The position numbers and the translations under genes were made by a program. Source: a virus. Taken from it: a stretch of 64,000 nucleotides of DNA. How positions within the stretch are numbered: the first letter of the stretch is position 1; the number at the start of each line of letters is the position of its first letter. The notes under the pieces were generated by a model that was not told the DNA's origin, ran no database searches, and saw only the letters and a list, made by a program, of their open reading frames with translations. The stretch covers positions 1 to 64,000 of the IMG/VR virus record IMGVR_UViG_3300048065_001187. One strand, written 5' to 3'. Shown one piece after another: positions 43,829 to 52,495 of this stretch.

Positions 43829-44470
43829 ATGATATCTTTTATTAAAAAATCTATATCTTCTATGAAGAATGTGTACGAAATAAAGGGGATGCAAATCCTC
43901 GAGTACCTAGATAGAGAGATTAAATACGAACAATCTTTAAAATATTATACAGACCAGAATCACATAAATAAATTAACAATGGAATACGAAGCTTATCCTT
44001 TTAACGAATCAATTCATAGTCTTAGCTCTATGCCCGAGCCAGCTATAGAAGAAATTATCAGAGTTAATAAACGAATCACAGAACATACTTGGGGTGTTAT
44101 ATTAGAATCAAATAAAGTTTCTGATTTAAATGTTTATATCGCACAAATGAATAAAGTGCAAATAAATGCAAGACAAGCTAATTTTTTTGTTGTTACCGAT
44201 TCAGAAGAAATATTATTAAAACTGCACGATATATTCAACTGGATGAATAAAGTTTTTTATATTGTACCCAATACATACAATAGCAATATAGAAGAAGAAT
44301 ACAGGGCAAGTATTAATTTTCATTGCTTGAAACATCTAGACAAGCATATCTCTACCCCAAACTCTACATACATGAATATGTTAAAGCAAATTGGAGGTAA
44401 ACAGGTTACAGTCCCAAGCCCTAGTAGAGTATTTTGTTTTAACGCCAAAAGATTAGTGCCAGAAGAATGA
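43829..44470 (+). CDS. Unknown protein, start of glycan operon
   Basis: 213 residues, ATGA-coupled to the GT2 gene downstream. Helical N-terminus (SFIKKSISSMKNVYEIKGMQ), then a region rich in acidic and aromatic residues. VITDSEEILL-like strand (FFVVTDSEEILLKLHDI) and SINFHCLKHLDKHISTPNS recall a small Rossmann-like domain, but I do not recognise the family. From context it probably serves the glycan pathway. Confidence 0.5.
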   Translation: MISFIKKSISSMKNVYEIKGMQILEYLDREIKYEQSLKYYTDQNHINKLTMEYEAYPFNESIHSLSSMPEPAIEEIIRVNKRITEHTWGVILESNKVSDLNVYIAQMNKVQINARQANFFVVTDSEEILLKLHDIFNWMNKVFYIVPNTYNSNIEEEYRASINFHCLKHLDKHISTPNSTYMNMLKQIGGKQVTVPSPSRVFCFNAKRLVPEE

Positions 44471-45396
44471 AAAGAATATCGTACATAGTTTGCTCTCGTA
44501 ATGATAATTATAACGGCGATTCTGTAGGCAGATGCATCAACACGGTTAATCACGCTTGTGAAATTATCAAAAAAAATAATGTAGAAGATGAATCTGAAGT
44601 TTTGCTTATTGACTGGTGTTCAAGAAATGCGCCAATGAAAGATGCTATCACTAGCGGATTGGTTCCAGAAACTCAAGGCTTGCTTAAAATTGTGACCGTT
44701 CCACCTGATATAGCGGACAAGCATCAAGGCGACTCACCATTCTCTGAGGTTCATGCCATGAATGTAGGTTTCCGCCAGATGGAAGGTAAACATTTTGCTC
44801 GCATCGATCAAGATACATTAATAGGTCAGCGTTTCATGGATTGGTTTCATCATGAATTTGAAGTTAAAGATTATGGTTGGCCGTGGCCCCGTGCATCTTT
44901 TTGCAGCCGCCGAAATTTAGATGAATCACAGTCCCATCATTCTGTTTTTCGCGATTTTATATATGACCAAGAACTTTCCTACAAGGTAGAGATTTGTCAC
45001 GAGCACAATCATTACAGTCGATTGATGCCAAATAAGCAGATCTTTCCTTTTTACGGTGGAGCAGTTGGTGTCATGATGGTTGAAAGAGAGTGTTATCTAG
45101 AGCATAAAGGCTTCAACGAGCAACTTGTATACATGAACAGTATGGATACCGAATTCATGAACAGGATTGCTGCAAAAGAAGATATCTACAATCTATGTCT
45201 AGCGATTGATGCAGATTTCTATCATCAATTCCATGGCCGCGATGATGGCGCGTCAAATGATACTACCCAGCCACATGCGCAACAAGAAGGCGCAAGGAAA
45301 ACTAATTCTTTAGATATTAGAAACAAGTTACTAGATAACCCCAACCCAGATAATTGGGGTTTGCTTGACGAAGACTTGGAGGTTACAGCTTTATGA
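44467..45396 (+). CDS. GT2-like glycosyltransferase
   Basis: 309 residues, GT-A fold. RISYIVCSRNDNYNGDSVGR at the start is the donor strand; EVLLIDWCSRNAPMKDAI is the second strand typical of the family; KHFARIDQDTLIGQRFM has the D-Q-D metal motif; PFYGGAVGVMMVERECYLEH and FNEQLVYMNSMDTEFMNRIA follow as the acceptor region with D-T-E. Likely substrate is unknown. ATGA-coupled on both sides. Confidence 0.68.
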   Translation: MKRISYIVCSRNDNYNGDSVGRCINTVNHACEIIKKNNVEDESEVLLIDWCSRNAPMKDAITSGLVPETQGLLKIVTVPPDIADKHQGDSPFSEVHAMNVGFRQMEGKHFARIDQDTLIGQRFMDWFHHEFEVKDYGWPWPRASFCSRRNLDESQSHHSVFRDFIYDQELSYKVEICHEHNHYSRLMPNKQIFPFYGGAVGVMMVERECYLEHKGFNEQLVYMNSMDTEFMNRIAAKEDIYNLCLAIDADFYHQFHGRDDGASNDTTQPHAQQEGARKTNSLDIRNKLLDNPNPDNWGLLDEDLEVTAL

Positions 45397-46244
45397 GTAA
45401 TGTTATTTATGTAATTAACGATTTACCAAAGGACACTGACTTTGCGAATCCTGGCTATAAAGATATGGCATGGGTTCCTCATTGCCTTGGATCTATTGAA
45501 AAGTATGCAGAGAAAATTGGTTGTGATTTAAAGATTATATCAATGTCAGACTTTCCTGGCTATCAAGATATACATCAATATACGTTTAGCCATTACCAGA
45601 AGAGTACGTTTGTTAAAGTTTTGTTTTTGCATGAGTTTTTAAAGACGGACTATAACAAATTCGCATTGCTTGATCTTGATATGGTTGTAAGCAAAACTGC
45701 CCCCGACATTTTTGAGTATCACAAAGATGATGAATTTATGATGCAGTATGGTTTTAACGAAGCAGTAGTCAAAAAGAACGAAGTATTTCTAAAAGAATAT
45801 TTAAAAGCTATCCCTAAAGACGAAGATGTTTATTGGTTTAATGAGAAAACTCAACGCAATATACCCAAGTATAATTTAAACTTAGGCTGCTACATTATGA
45901 GCCGCAAGATTGTATCTGAGATGGTTGAGGTATTACCAGACCAATATTCTATTGTAGATTTCCTAAAAAATCATAACTTAATTGATAACCCAGTTTTGGA
46001 AATACTTGGAGAGCGCAAAGATTTCATTGATCAAGACATGTACGGCTATGCATATGCCAAAACAACTGTTACTGATCACCACAAACCTCTTCAATGGGTG
46101 TGGAATGCGAACTATCAGGCTTGCTTCCAAAAAGGTAAAGATAATAAAGATTTTTACTTATGTCATCTTTGCGGTGAAGACGGAAAAGAGTTCTTGCTAG
46201 ACAATTTAAATAACCCCGAAGTCATGGAGAAGATCGATGTATAG
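45393..46244 (+). CDS. GT-A glycosyltransferase (GT8/GT77-like)
   Basis: 283 residues. VIYVINDLPKDTDFANP at the start; KFALLDLDMVVSKTAPDIFE holds the D-x-D (D-L-D) metal motif after a STFVKVLFLHEFLK region; NLGCYIMSRKIVSEM is the N-x-G motif; DQDMYGYAYAK is the D-Q-D second motif. The pattern matches GT8-like and related retaining enzymes. It transfers a sugar in the cytoplasm. Ends 8 nt into the following sulfotransferase gene. Confidence 0.62.
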   Translation: MSNVIYVINDLPKDTDFANPGYKDMAWVPHCLGSIEKYAEKIGCDLKIISMSDFPGYQDIHQYTFSHYQKSTFVKVLFLHEFLKTDYNKFALLDLDMVVSKTAPDIFEYHKDDEFMMQYGFNEAVVKKNEVFLKEYLKAIPKDEDVYWFNEKTQRNIPKYNLNLGCYIMSRKIVSEMVEVLPDQYSIVDFLKNHNLIDNPVLEILGERKDFIDQDMYGYAYAKTTVTDHHKPLQWVWNANYQACFQKGKDNKDFYLCHLCGEDGKEFLLDNLNNPEVMEKIDV

Positions 46245-46923
46245 TTATGACCATAAGTTTATTTATGTACATATCCCAAAGTCTGGCGGTACGTTTATCA
46301 AGCATTATCTTCTGTCAAATATAGAGCCTGGATATCAAGAAAACCAAAACCAGCAAGACTACGACGATAAATATAGAACTACATGTGAAAGATCCATAGG
46401 AGGAATCCTTCATGAAGTGCCCGATTATAAAAACTATTTTAAATTTACTGTAGTTCGCAATCCTTTTGACCGCGTAGTCTCCATGTTTTCATATCTTGGC
46501 GGCTGGAAATATGATTATTTTGTAGAGAATAATATCGACTCTCCTAAAATGCCATATGTGCAAAAGTTTCATGATTTTTATATCCGAGACGACTTTGACG
46601 GTTTTATTGATTACGCTTACGAACAAAAAGCTATTAAAGAGTTTCATGCGGGATACTATGAAACGAATTTAGAGAGAGTAAGAGTTCGTGGAAGAGTAGA
46701 GATTGACAAGTTTTTTAAAGTAGAAGACATGCAAAAGTGCTTATTCCAGCTGCAAATGAAACTTGGCTTTGAAAGCCGAAAGGGATTTGATGACTGGCGA
46801 AAGAATAGTAGCGCAGAGTATAAAAAGAAACAAGACTACAAAGATTATTATTCAACATACAGCAAAGACTATATAGAAAAACACTTTGCAGAAGATTTAA
46901 TTTATTTTAATTATGGATTCTAA
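46237..46923 (+). CDS. Sulfotransferase (Sulfotransfer_2-type)
   Basis: 228 residues. Two PAPS motifs are clear: the 5'-phosphosulfate loop FIYVHIPKSGGTFIKHY near residue 8-24 and the 3'-phosphate motif KFTVVRNPFDRVVSMFSYLG near 68-87. A C-terminal acidic-aromatic tail (KHFAEDLIYFNYGF) is typical of the family. It transfers sulfate from PAPS to a sugar hydroxyl. Carbohydrate sulfotransferases of this type are usually Golgi enzymes in animals but occur in bacteria and phages. One of six in this window. Confidence 0.8.
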   Translation: MYSYDHKFIYVHIPKSGGTFIKHYLLSNIEPGYQENQNQQDYDDKYRTTCERSIGGILHEVPDYKNYFKFTVVRNPFDRVVSMFSYLGGWKYDYFVENNIDSPKMPYVQKFHDFYIRDDFDGFIDYAYEQKAIKEFHAGYYETNLERVRVRGRVEIDKFFKVEDMQKCLFQLQMKLGFESRKGFDDWRKNSSAEYKKKQDYKDYYSTYSKDYIEKHFAEDLIYFNYGF

Positions 46924-47713
46924 ATTTGTAGTTTTCGGTCAAGAAAGGGCGGGAACCACAAGTTTAATTGCCGCTCTTAACAAGAATGATCGGATTGTTC
47001 ATGAGCCGCTATCTTCTTTGACTGGCGATCTTGAGCATAACTCACGGTACGCTAAGATTATTGAAGAACATGGAATGAATCCAGAATATTTACCAAAGTC
47101 AGACCATATACCGTATTTCAATAAATTTAATAATATATCGGAAGACAAAGATAAGCTTTGGGATTTTTTAGATGATTTATTTAAAACTTTTGATGGAGTT
47201 AAACATGTCTGGTGTACAGTTTCAGAAGTCGGTAACGAAAACTTTATATATTACTGCGCGGCACACGGCATAAAAATTATATACCAATATAGAGAAAGTG
47301 CATTTTATCCTGCAGTTTCGTGGCAGCTTGCTAACCAAGTTCAAGTTTGGCAGCTGGGCGAACAAAAAGAGCACAAAGAAAAAGTTGACTTATTCGACTA
47401 CCAAGAATTAGAAGAGCCACCTATTCAAAGAAGAATTAAATGGTATAAAAAATATTTACCTCATTACCATGAGTTACTTCCTCCTGATGCCTACATCTCT
47501 AAATACGAAGATCTTTACGGCTTAGAAACTTATCAACAAAGACTTGCTCAGTTTGACAATATAGCCGCATATCTTGACATAGAAGTTGATTATAATAATG
47601 TTGAGAATTTTTTGGGCACAGACAGAAGAGTTTTTGGTAAAAAAGCATACGACAAGATACCCAACTATCAAGAAATGTTTGATAAATATGGAGATGAGAA
47701 GATTATATTGTGA
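46913..47713 (+). CDS. Sulfotransferase-like P-loop protein
   Basis: 266 residues. The N-terminal loop is FVVFGQERAGTTSLIAALNK, a divergent 5'-PSB motif (GQERAGTTSL instead of KxGTT/S). The 3'-binding region is less clear (IIYQYRESAFYPAVSWQLAN, with the R-E-S serine). The rest is helix-rich (RRIKWYKKYLPHYHELLPPD). Placement between two related genes supports sulfotransfer, but weaker motifs make this less certain than its neighbours. Confidence 0.6.
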   Translation: MDSKFVVFGQERAGTTSLIAALNKNDRIVHEPLSSLTGDLEHNSRYAKIIEEHGMNPEYLPKSDHIPYFNKFNNISEDKDKLWDFLDDLFKTFDGVKHVWCTVSEVGNENFIYYCAAHGIKIIYQYRESAFYPAVSWQLANQVQVWQLGEQKEHKEKVDLFDYQELEEPPIQRRIKWYKKYLPHYHELLPPDAYISKYEDLYGLETYQQRLAQFDNIAAYLDIEVDYNNVENFLGTDRRVFGKKAYDKIPNYQEMFDKYGDEKIIL

Positions 47714-48597
47714 ACGATTATTATTATTTTTCTCGTGATACTGGCTGGGGCGATACTTTGTGGCATCTCACAAATGCCTTAATGTATTGTGAGCAGAATA
47801 ATAAAGGTATGCTCGTTGATATGCGCGGGCATTGGGCCAGCAAAGGTGATAGTAATTTGTTCACCGAATACTTTCACCATATTGATACAGACATCGAAGT
47901 CATCATAAATGAAGAATACATAGACCAACTCAAAAAAGATGCCGAAAAACATTCTGACTCTAGATTAGTAATAAAAAACCCACTTAAATCTAAAGAAGAG
48001 TCTAAAAAATTTTATGATACATTTGATCGAATCAGCGTTCACGGAACTATCGCCAAAGAAATAGATGAGATACGTGAAAAATATTTTGCCGCGAATTATA
48101 TAGTTGGAGTTCATGCCAGAACATCAAACGGAGAAGTTTTGCCGCTAAGAACCGGAAACTCAAATCGTTTTCAGGGAGAAAGAAATGCAATACAAACTAT
48201 TTTTGATATTTACAAAGAGAAAATAGATCAGGTATTATTTGATGCCCCTCGTGCATTTTTAAAATCTTGTGATAATTATAAATTTTTTGTGGCCACAGAT
48301 TCAAAGCAGTTTGTTGATTTGTTTGAAAAAGAATACGGTAATACAATCGTAACCGAAAGGTATTTTGCCCCTCCAGGTTGTGGCACTGGCCACGAAAAAG
48401 GCGAACAATCCACAGAGATACAAATTCAGATGGAAGAAAAATATGGACGCATAAACATAGCTAAAGAAGCTTTGGTTGACTTTTACTTATTACAGTATAC
48501 AAATTTTTTATTTAAAAACTTTAGCAGGTTTAATGAGTTTTGCCTGTATAAAGGTATACCAAATTTTCACATTAATTTTCAGGAGAAGTGTTATTAA
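47710..48597 (+). CDS. Fucosyltransferase-like GT23 (NodZ/FUT8-type) glycosyltransferase
   Basis: 295 residues, GTG start overlapping TGA. DTGWGDTLWHLTNALMYCEQ is a family start; YIVGVHARTSNGEVLPLR is the HxRxGD-like donor site (H-A-R-T-S-N-G-E; NodZ has HVRHGNGE). FFVATDSKQFVDLFEKEYG, then EALVDFYLLQYTNFLFKNFS, match the GT23/O-fucosyltransferase C-terminal motifs. GDP-fucose would be supplied by gmd/fcl at 34375-36347. Substrate and linkage are inferred. Confidence 0.6.
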   Translation: MNDYYYFSRDTGWGDTLWHLTNALMYCEQNNKGMLVDMRGHWASKGDSNLFTEYFHHIDTDIEVIINEEYIDQLKKDAEKHSDSRLVIKNPLKSKEESKKFYDTFDRISVHGTIAKEIDEIREKYFAANYIVGVHARTSNGEVLPLRTGNSNRFQGERNAIQTIFDIYKEKIDQVLFDAPRAFLKSCDNYKFFVATDSKQFVDLFEKEYGNTIVTERYFAPPGCGTGHEKGEQSTEIQIQMEEKYGRINIAKEALVDFYLLQYTNFLFKNFSRFNEFCLYKGIPNFHINFQEKCY

Positions 48598-49530
48598 ATG
48601 AAATCAATATTAGTTACAGGCGGACTCGGCTTTATAGGAAGCAATTTTGTCAAACATATTTTCAAAAAGTATGATTATAAAATTTTTAATGTTGATGTAA
48701 AAACTTATGCAGCAAACTACAAGAATATAAGCGAAGAAATCAATCAGTCAGGTAGATATTATTTATCTTTGTATGATATCAACAGCACAAAAGATATAAA
48801 AAGATTAGTTCAAAAGAATCAAATTAATTATATTGTTAATTTTGCAGCAGAAAGTCATGTAGATAATAGTATAAATAATTCAAATCCATTTGTTGAAACG
48901 AATATAAATGGAACTCATTCATTATTAACACTATTACATGATTGCCCAAGTATAGAGAAATATCTTCAAGTATCTACAGACGAGGTATACGGCAGTTTAA
49001 TGGAAGAAGACGATCCTTTTACTGAAAATACTCCATTACAAGCTAACAGCCCTTACTCTGCAAGTAAAGCAAGTGCAGACTTATTGTGTCGCAGTTTTTA
49101 TGAGACTTTTAATTATCCTATTTTAATTACTCGCTGCTCAAACAATTATGGGCCAAATCAACACGAAGAAAAGCTAATCCCATTAATGATTAAAAATGCT
49201 AAGCTAGGCAAAAAATTACCCGTTTACGGCGATGGCAGAAATATTCGTGACTGGATTCATGTTTCTGATCATTGTTCGGGCATTGATGCGGTTTTACATA
49301 GTGGTAAAATTGGTGAAATTTATAATATTGGCGGAAAAAATGAAATGCGCAATATCGATATCATCAAGACTATCCTTAAATTGTTAGGCAAAGATCAAAG
49401 TCAAATAGAATTTATTCAAGACAGACTGGGCCATGATTGGCGTTACGCAATTGACAATAGTAAAATACAAAACGAATTAGGCTGGAATCCAAGTGTAAGT
49501 TTTATGAGTGGATTAAAAGAATTAATATGA
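48598..49530 (+). CDS. NDP-glucose 4,6-dehydratase (RmlB-like)
   Basis: 310 residues. LVTGGLGFIGSNFVKHIF is the NAD loop; VNFAAESHVDNSINNS, VSTDEVYGSL and SPYSASKASADLLCRSF with Y-x-x-x-K (T-D-E before it) are diagnostic of RmlB-type dehydratases; TRCSNNYGPNQHEEKLIPLM and IREDWIHV-like GRNIRDWIHVSDHCSGI follow. It turns dTDP- or UDP-glucose into the 4-keto-6-deoxy form. It acts before the UER1-like gene at 52496 on the way to NDP-rhamnose. Start ATG abuts the previous TAA. Confidence 0.85.
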   Translation: MKSILVTGGLGFIGSNFVKHIFKKYDYKIFNVDVKTYAANYKNISEEINQSGRYYLSLYDINSTKDIKRLVQKNQINYIVNFAAESHVDNSINNSNPFVETNINGTHSLLTLLHDCPSIEKYLQVSTDEVYGSLMEEDDPFTENTPLQANSPYSASKASADLLCRSFYETFNYPILITRCSNNYGPNQHEEKLIPLMIKNAKLGKKLPVYGDGRNIRDWIHVSDHCSGIDAVLHSGKIGEIYNIGGKNEMRNIDIIKTILKLLGKDQSQIEFIQDRLGHDWRYAIDNSKIQNELGWNPSVSFMSGLKELI

Positions 49531-50222
49531 TTAAAATTTTTCAAATTCATTATAAGGATGAACAAAAAAAAGATCTCCTTGATGGCTTCACTCCATATAT
49601 GAACCATAAAAAAAGCATTTCTATGGAGTCTGAATGCATACATGACATTAGACACAACAGATTAACGAGCGATATTACTCACATTGGATCAGTAGGCTAT
49701 AAATTACACAATAAAGTACTCCATAAACCTCAATACATAGATTTTCATAGAACAATAGAAGCACATCGTGATGCGGATATATTTTCGCCCAGGTTAGAGA
49801 CGCTATGGATTAAGGCAATCAGGCGACCTCGTCGTATTTGTTATCCAAATCAGCTTGATATGAGGTTTTCAGCTATACCATTTTTGGAAGATCTTGCAGA
49901 TTTGAATGTCATTAAAAAATCATCAATTAAGTTATGGGAGCGACCTTATAAATCTCCTGCTTATTTTAATTACTGGGTAGCTAAGCGAGAAGTCTTTTTA
50001 GATTATGTTGATAATTTTTTAGATAAAGTTTTTGATTTAATGCATAGCTATGATAAAGATAATTGGATATTTACCGTAGATGAGGATTACACCCCCGTTC
50101 CACCAGAAGAGTGGCAAAATGCTACGGGATTTTCAAATTATCCTATTATTACATTTATCTTGGAGAGATTAATTAATATATATATACAAGATAGAAAACT
50201 CAACCACAAAGCAATATTATGA
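49527..50222 (+). CDS. Glycosyltransferase-like protein (DUF4422-like)
   Basis: 231 residues. IKIFQIHYKDEQKKDLLDGF start, CIHDIRHNRLTSDITHIGSV, and YWVAKREVFLDYVDNFLDKV near residue 145 recall the donor- and acceptor-side motifs of DUF4422-type capsular glycosyltransferases. SNYPIITFILERLINIYIQD near the end matches the family's ER-L motif. Confidence is moderate: the pattern is by eye. It is ATGA-coupled to its neighbours. Confidence 0.45.
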   Translation: MIKIFQIHYKDEQKKDLLDGFTPYMNHKKSISMESECIHDIRHNRLTSDITHIGSVGYKLHNKVLHKPQYIDFHRTIEAHRDADIFSPRLETLWIKAIRRPRRICYPNQLDMRFSAIPFLEDLADLNVIKKSSIKLWERPYKSPAYFNYWVAKREVFLDYVDNFLDKVFDLMHSYDKDNWIFTVDEDYTPVPPEEWQNATGFSNYPIITFILERLINIYIQDRKLNHKAIL

Positions 50223-50947
50223 ATACTAATAAATTATACAGCTGGATGCTTAAATGCAATAATTTTATAATAGACTGGTCACCAAAAGCAGGATGCACAG
50301 TTATAACAAAGATTTGGTTTGATTGTATGAATGTTCTTGAGGAAGCACTTGAGACTGAGGTAGTTCACAATAGACGATTAATTAAAGGCTGGGTACATGA
50401 CTTCACACCAACATTTAAAAAAAGATTTGGAAAGGTAACATCAGACGAGTTAAAATCCGATAATTTTATTAAAATTAAATATGTTAGAAACCCATATGAT
50501 AGAGCAGTAAGTTCATACATTCATTGCTGTAAACATCCAGAAATCTTATTAGGAAAGCACAAGGATAAAAACCCTACATTTAAAGATTTTTTAAATCTTA
50601 TAGTTACCAATAAAATACACGACGATCATTACGAAATTCAAAATTCTTTTCCAGAAATAAAATACGATGAAATCATTAAGATAGAAAACCTAGAATCGGA
50701 AACAAAAAGATTAAATGAAAAATACGATATAAAACTTAAATGCGATTTTAATTCAAGCCATCATGTTAAAAAGAAAAATAAAATTGATAATTTCTTTAAT
50801 ATTCCTGTGTCCGATGTTAAAAAATATTTACATAAAAATAAAGAACTTCCCACCTATGATTCATTTTACAACGACGAAACAAAGGAAATAGTTTATCAAA
50901 TATATAAAACAGATATAGAAAGGTTTAATTACAAATCCCCATATTAA
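50219..50947 (+). CDS. Sulfotransferase (Sulfotransfer_2-type)
   Basis: 242 residues. FIIDWSPKAGCTVITKIWFD is the 5'-PSB loop (S-P-K-A-G-C-T), and FIKIKYVRNPYDRAVSSYIH is the 3'-phosphate motif (R-N-P-Y-D-R). C-terminal tail with a hydrophobic-basic end. The G-C-T in place of G-S-T/G-G-T in the first loop is a variant found in this family. Would transfer sulfate from PAPS to a sugar. Confidence 0.78.
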   Translation: MNTNKLYSWMLKCNNFIIDWSPKAGCTVITKIWFDCMNVLEEALETEVVHNRRLIKGWVHDFTPTFKKRFGKVTSDELKSDNFIKIKYVRNPYDRAVSSYIHCCKHPEILLGKHKDKNPTFKDFLNLIVTNKIHDDHYEIQNSFPEIKYDEIIKIENLESETKRLNEKYDIKLKCDFNSSHHVKKKNKIDNFFNIPVSDVKKYLHKNKELPTYDSFYNDETKEIVYQIYKTDIERFNYKSPY

Positions 50948-50948
50948 T

Positions 50949-51389
50949 ATGAACAGACAAATAATAGGATTTACAGCAGGAAACTTTGATCTCTTGCATC
51001 CAGGATACATTTATACTTTTGAAGAAGCAAAACGACACTGTGATCGTTTTTTAGTGTTTTTACAGAAAGATCCAAGCGCTACAAGGTTCACAAAATATAA
51101 GCCTGTCATACCATATTACGAACGTTACAAAGCATTAATGGCTATAAAATATATAGACGAAGTATATATGTATCAAACAGAGGATGAATTGGTGGAACTA
51201 ATAAAATTCTGGAAACCTGATATCCGCATACTTGGAGAAGATTATATCGGTAAAGGTTTTACTGGTGATGATCTACCTCCCCGTGTAATATATACTACTC
51301 GATCACATGAATGGTCTACTACTCGATTAAAAGATTTGATTACGAAGCAAACGATGAAACAGAATCCAAATATACTGAAAGATGAGTAA
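50949..51389 (+). CDS. TagD-like cytidylyltransferase with altered HxGH
   Basis: 146 residues, the usual length. TAGNFDLLHPGYIYTFEEAK is the nucleotidyltransferase H-x-G-H region, but here it reads H-P-G-Y, so the second histidine is replaced by tyrosine. IPYYERYKALMAIKYIDEVY is the next motif, and YTTRSHEWSTTRLKDL is the C-terminal S-T-T motif of glycerol-3-phosphate or sugar cytidylyltransferases. It would activate a polyol phosphate or sugar-1-phosphate with CTP; the replacement may lower activity or change the substrate. No such pathway partner is near. Confidence 0.72.
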   Translation: MNRQIIGFTAGNFDLLHPGYIYTFEEAKRHCDRFLVFLQKDPSATRFTKYKPVIPYYERYKALMAIKYIDEVYMYQTEDELVELIKFWKPDIRILGEDYIGKGFTGDDLPPRVIYTTRSHEWSTTRLKDLITKQTMKQNPNILKDE

Positions 51390-52494
51390 AACCATATTTT
51401 ACGGAGCCTTTGGTAGACATAACTTTGGGGATATGCTATTTCCATATATTTTAAAATCATTACTAAAAAGTAATTCAATAAATACAGACATAGAATATTG
51501 TGATATAACAGAAGCAGATATGAGGCGTGATGGTGGTCACAATGTAAAATCTATTACAGATTTTTTTGATTACGAATTAGAATTAAATTTGATTCAAGCA
51601 GGTGGTCATACTGCAAACGATTGTAATGCTCTGCAATATTTCCCCCAAGGCATAAAGAAGAAATATAGCCATTTATTGAATCAAAGAGGTATTTATCCTT
51701 CGTACATTTTAAGTAAAAAAGCATTCAATAAACCTAATATTTTTATAGCAAACGCAGTCGGAGGGTTTTCTGCTAGTGGCGCAAATAAATTAAAAGAGTA
51801 TAATTTTGTGAGTTTTAGAAATAAAGGTTCTTATAATAAATCATTAGATTTTGGGTTAGAATGTCAATTCGCACCCGATTGCGTAGTATTATTGAAGCGC
51901 TTTTACGATAAAACCATCTCTGGCAGAATCTCAACTTCAGAAGATATAAAAACATTAAATAGCTTATATGGTAAAGATTATATTGCAATACAAATTAGTA
52001 AAGGTTTACTAAACGGACGATCAGGCGAAATAATTCAAAATGTTAAAAACGTAATTGAAGAAACTGAGCTACCATTGGTTTTTTTCTGCGCTGGGATCGC
52101 GCCGGGGCACGATTCAATGAATCTATATAAGCAAAAATTTCAAAATATCTTACCAAACAATATGGTCTATTTTTTCGATGGGACAAATATTTGGGATACT
52201 TGCAATGTCATATCTAATGCTAAATTTGCTATAGGCACAAGTCTTCATGTTCGCATAGTTTCCACTGTATTTAATGTTCCACGAGTCACCTTGTATTCTG
52301 GTCATGCAGACAACAAAGCAAGAGAGTTTATTGAACAATGGGACACCGTAAGCCATTATAAAGACAACAAATCTTTAACAAAGTACATTCAAAAAGAACT
52401 TAAAGAACATGATTATGATGCTGATGCAAAACAATTAAAATTTTTAGAAAATGAATATTTAACAAAATCAACTTGGATAAATTTATTGAAATAA
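51382..52494 (+). CDS. Polysaccharide pyruvyltransferase-like protein
   Basis: 370 residues. FYGAFGRHNFGDMLFPYILK at the start (G-x-x-N-x-G-D) and NAKFAIGTSLHVRIVSTVFN near residue 285 (G-x-S-x-H-x-R/G) are the two motifs of the PS_pyruv_trans family; NIFIANAVGGFSASG and QFAPDCVVLLKR lie between. It moves a phosphoenolpyruvate-derived group onto a sugar. It may decorate the glycan made by neighbouring genes. A more remote GT function is the alternative. Confidence 0.7.
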   Translation: MSKTIFYGAFGRHNFGDMLFPYILKSLLKSNSINTDIEYCDITEADMRRDGGHNVKSITDFFDYELELNLIQAGGHTANDCNALQYFPQGIKKKYSHLLNQRGIYPSYILSKKAFNKPNIFIANAVGGFSASGANKLKEYNFVSFRNKGSYNKSLDFGLECQFAPDCVVLLKRFYDKTISGRISTSEDIKTLNSLYGKDYIAIQISKGLLNGRSGEIIQNVKNVIEETELPLVFFCAGIAPGHDSMNLYKQKFQNILPNNMVYFFDGTNIWDTCNVISNAKFAIGTSLHVRIVSTVFNVPRVTLYSGHADNKAREFIEQWDTVSHYKDNKSLTKYIQKELKEHDYDADAKQLKFLENEYLTKSTWINLLK

Positions 52495-52495
52495 C

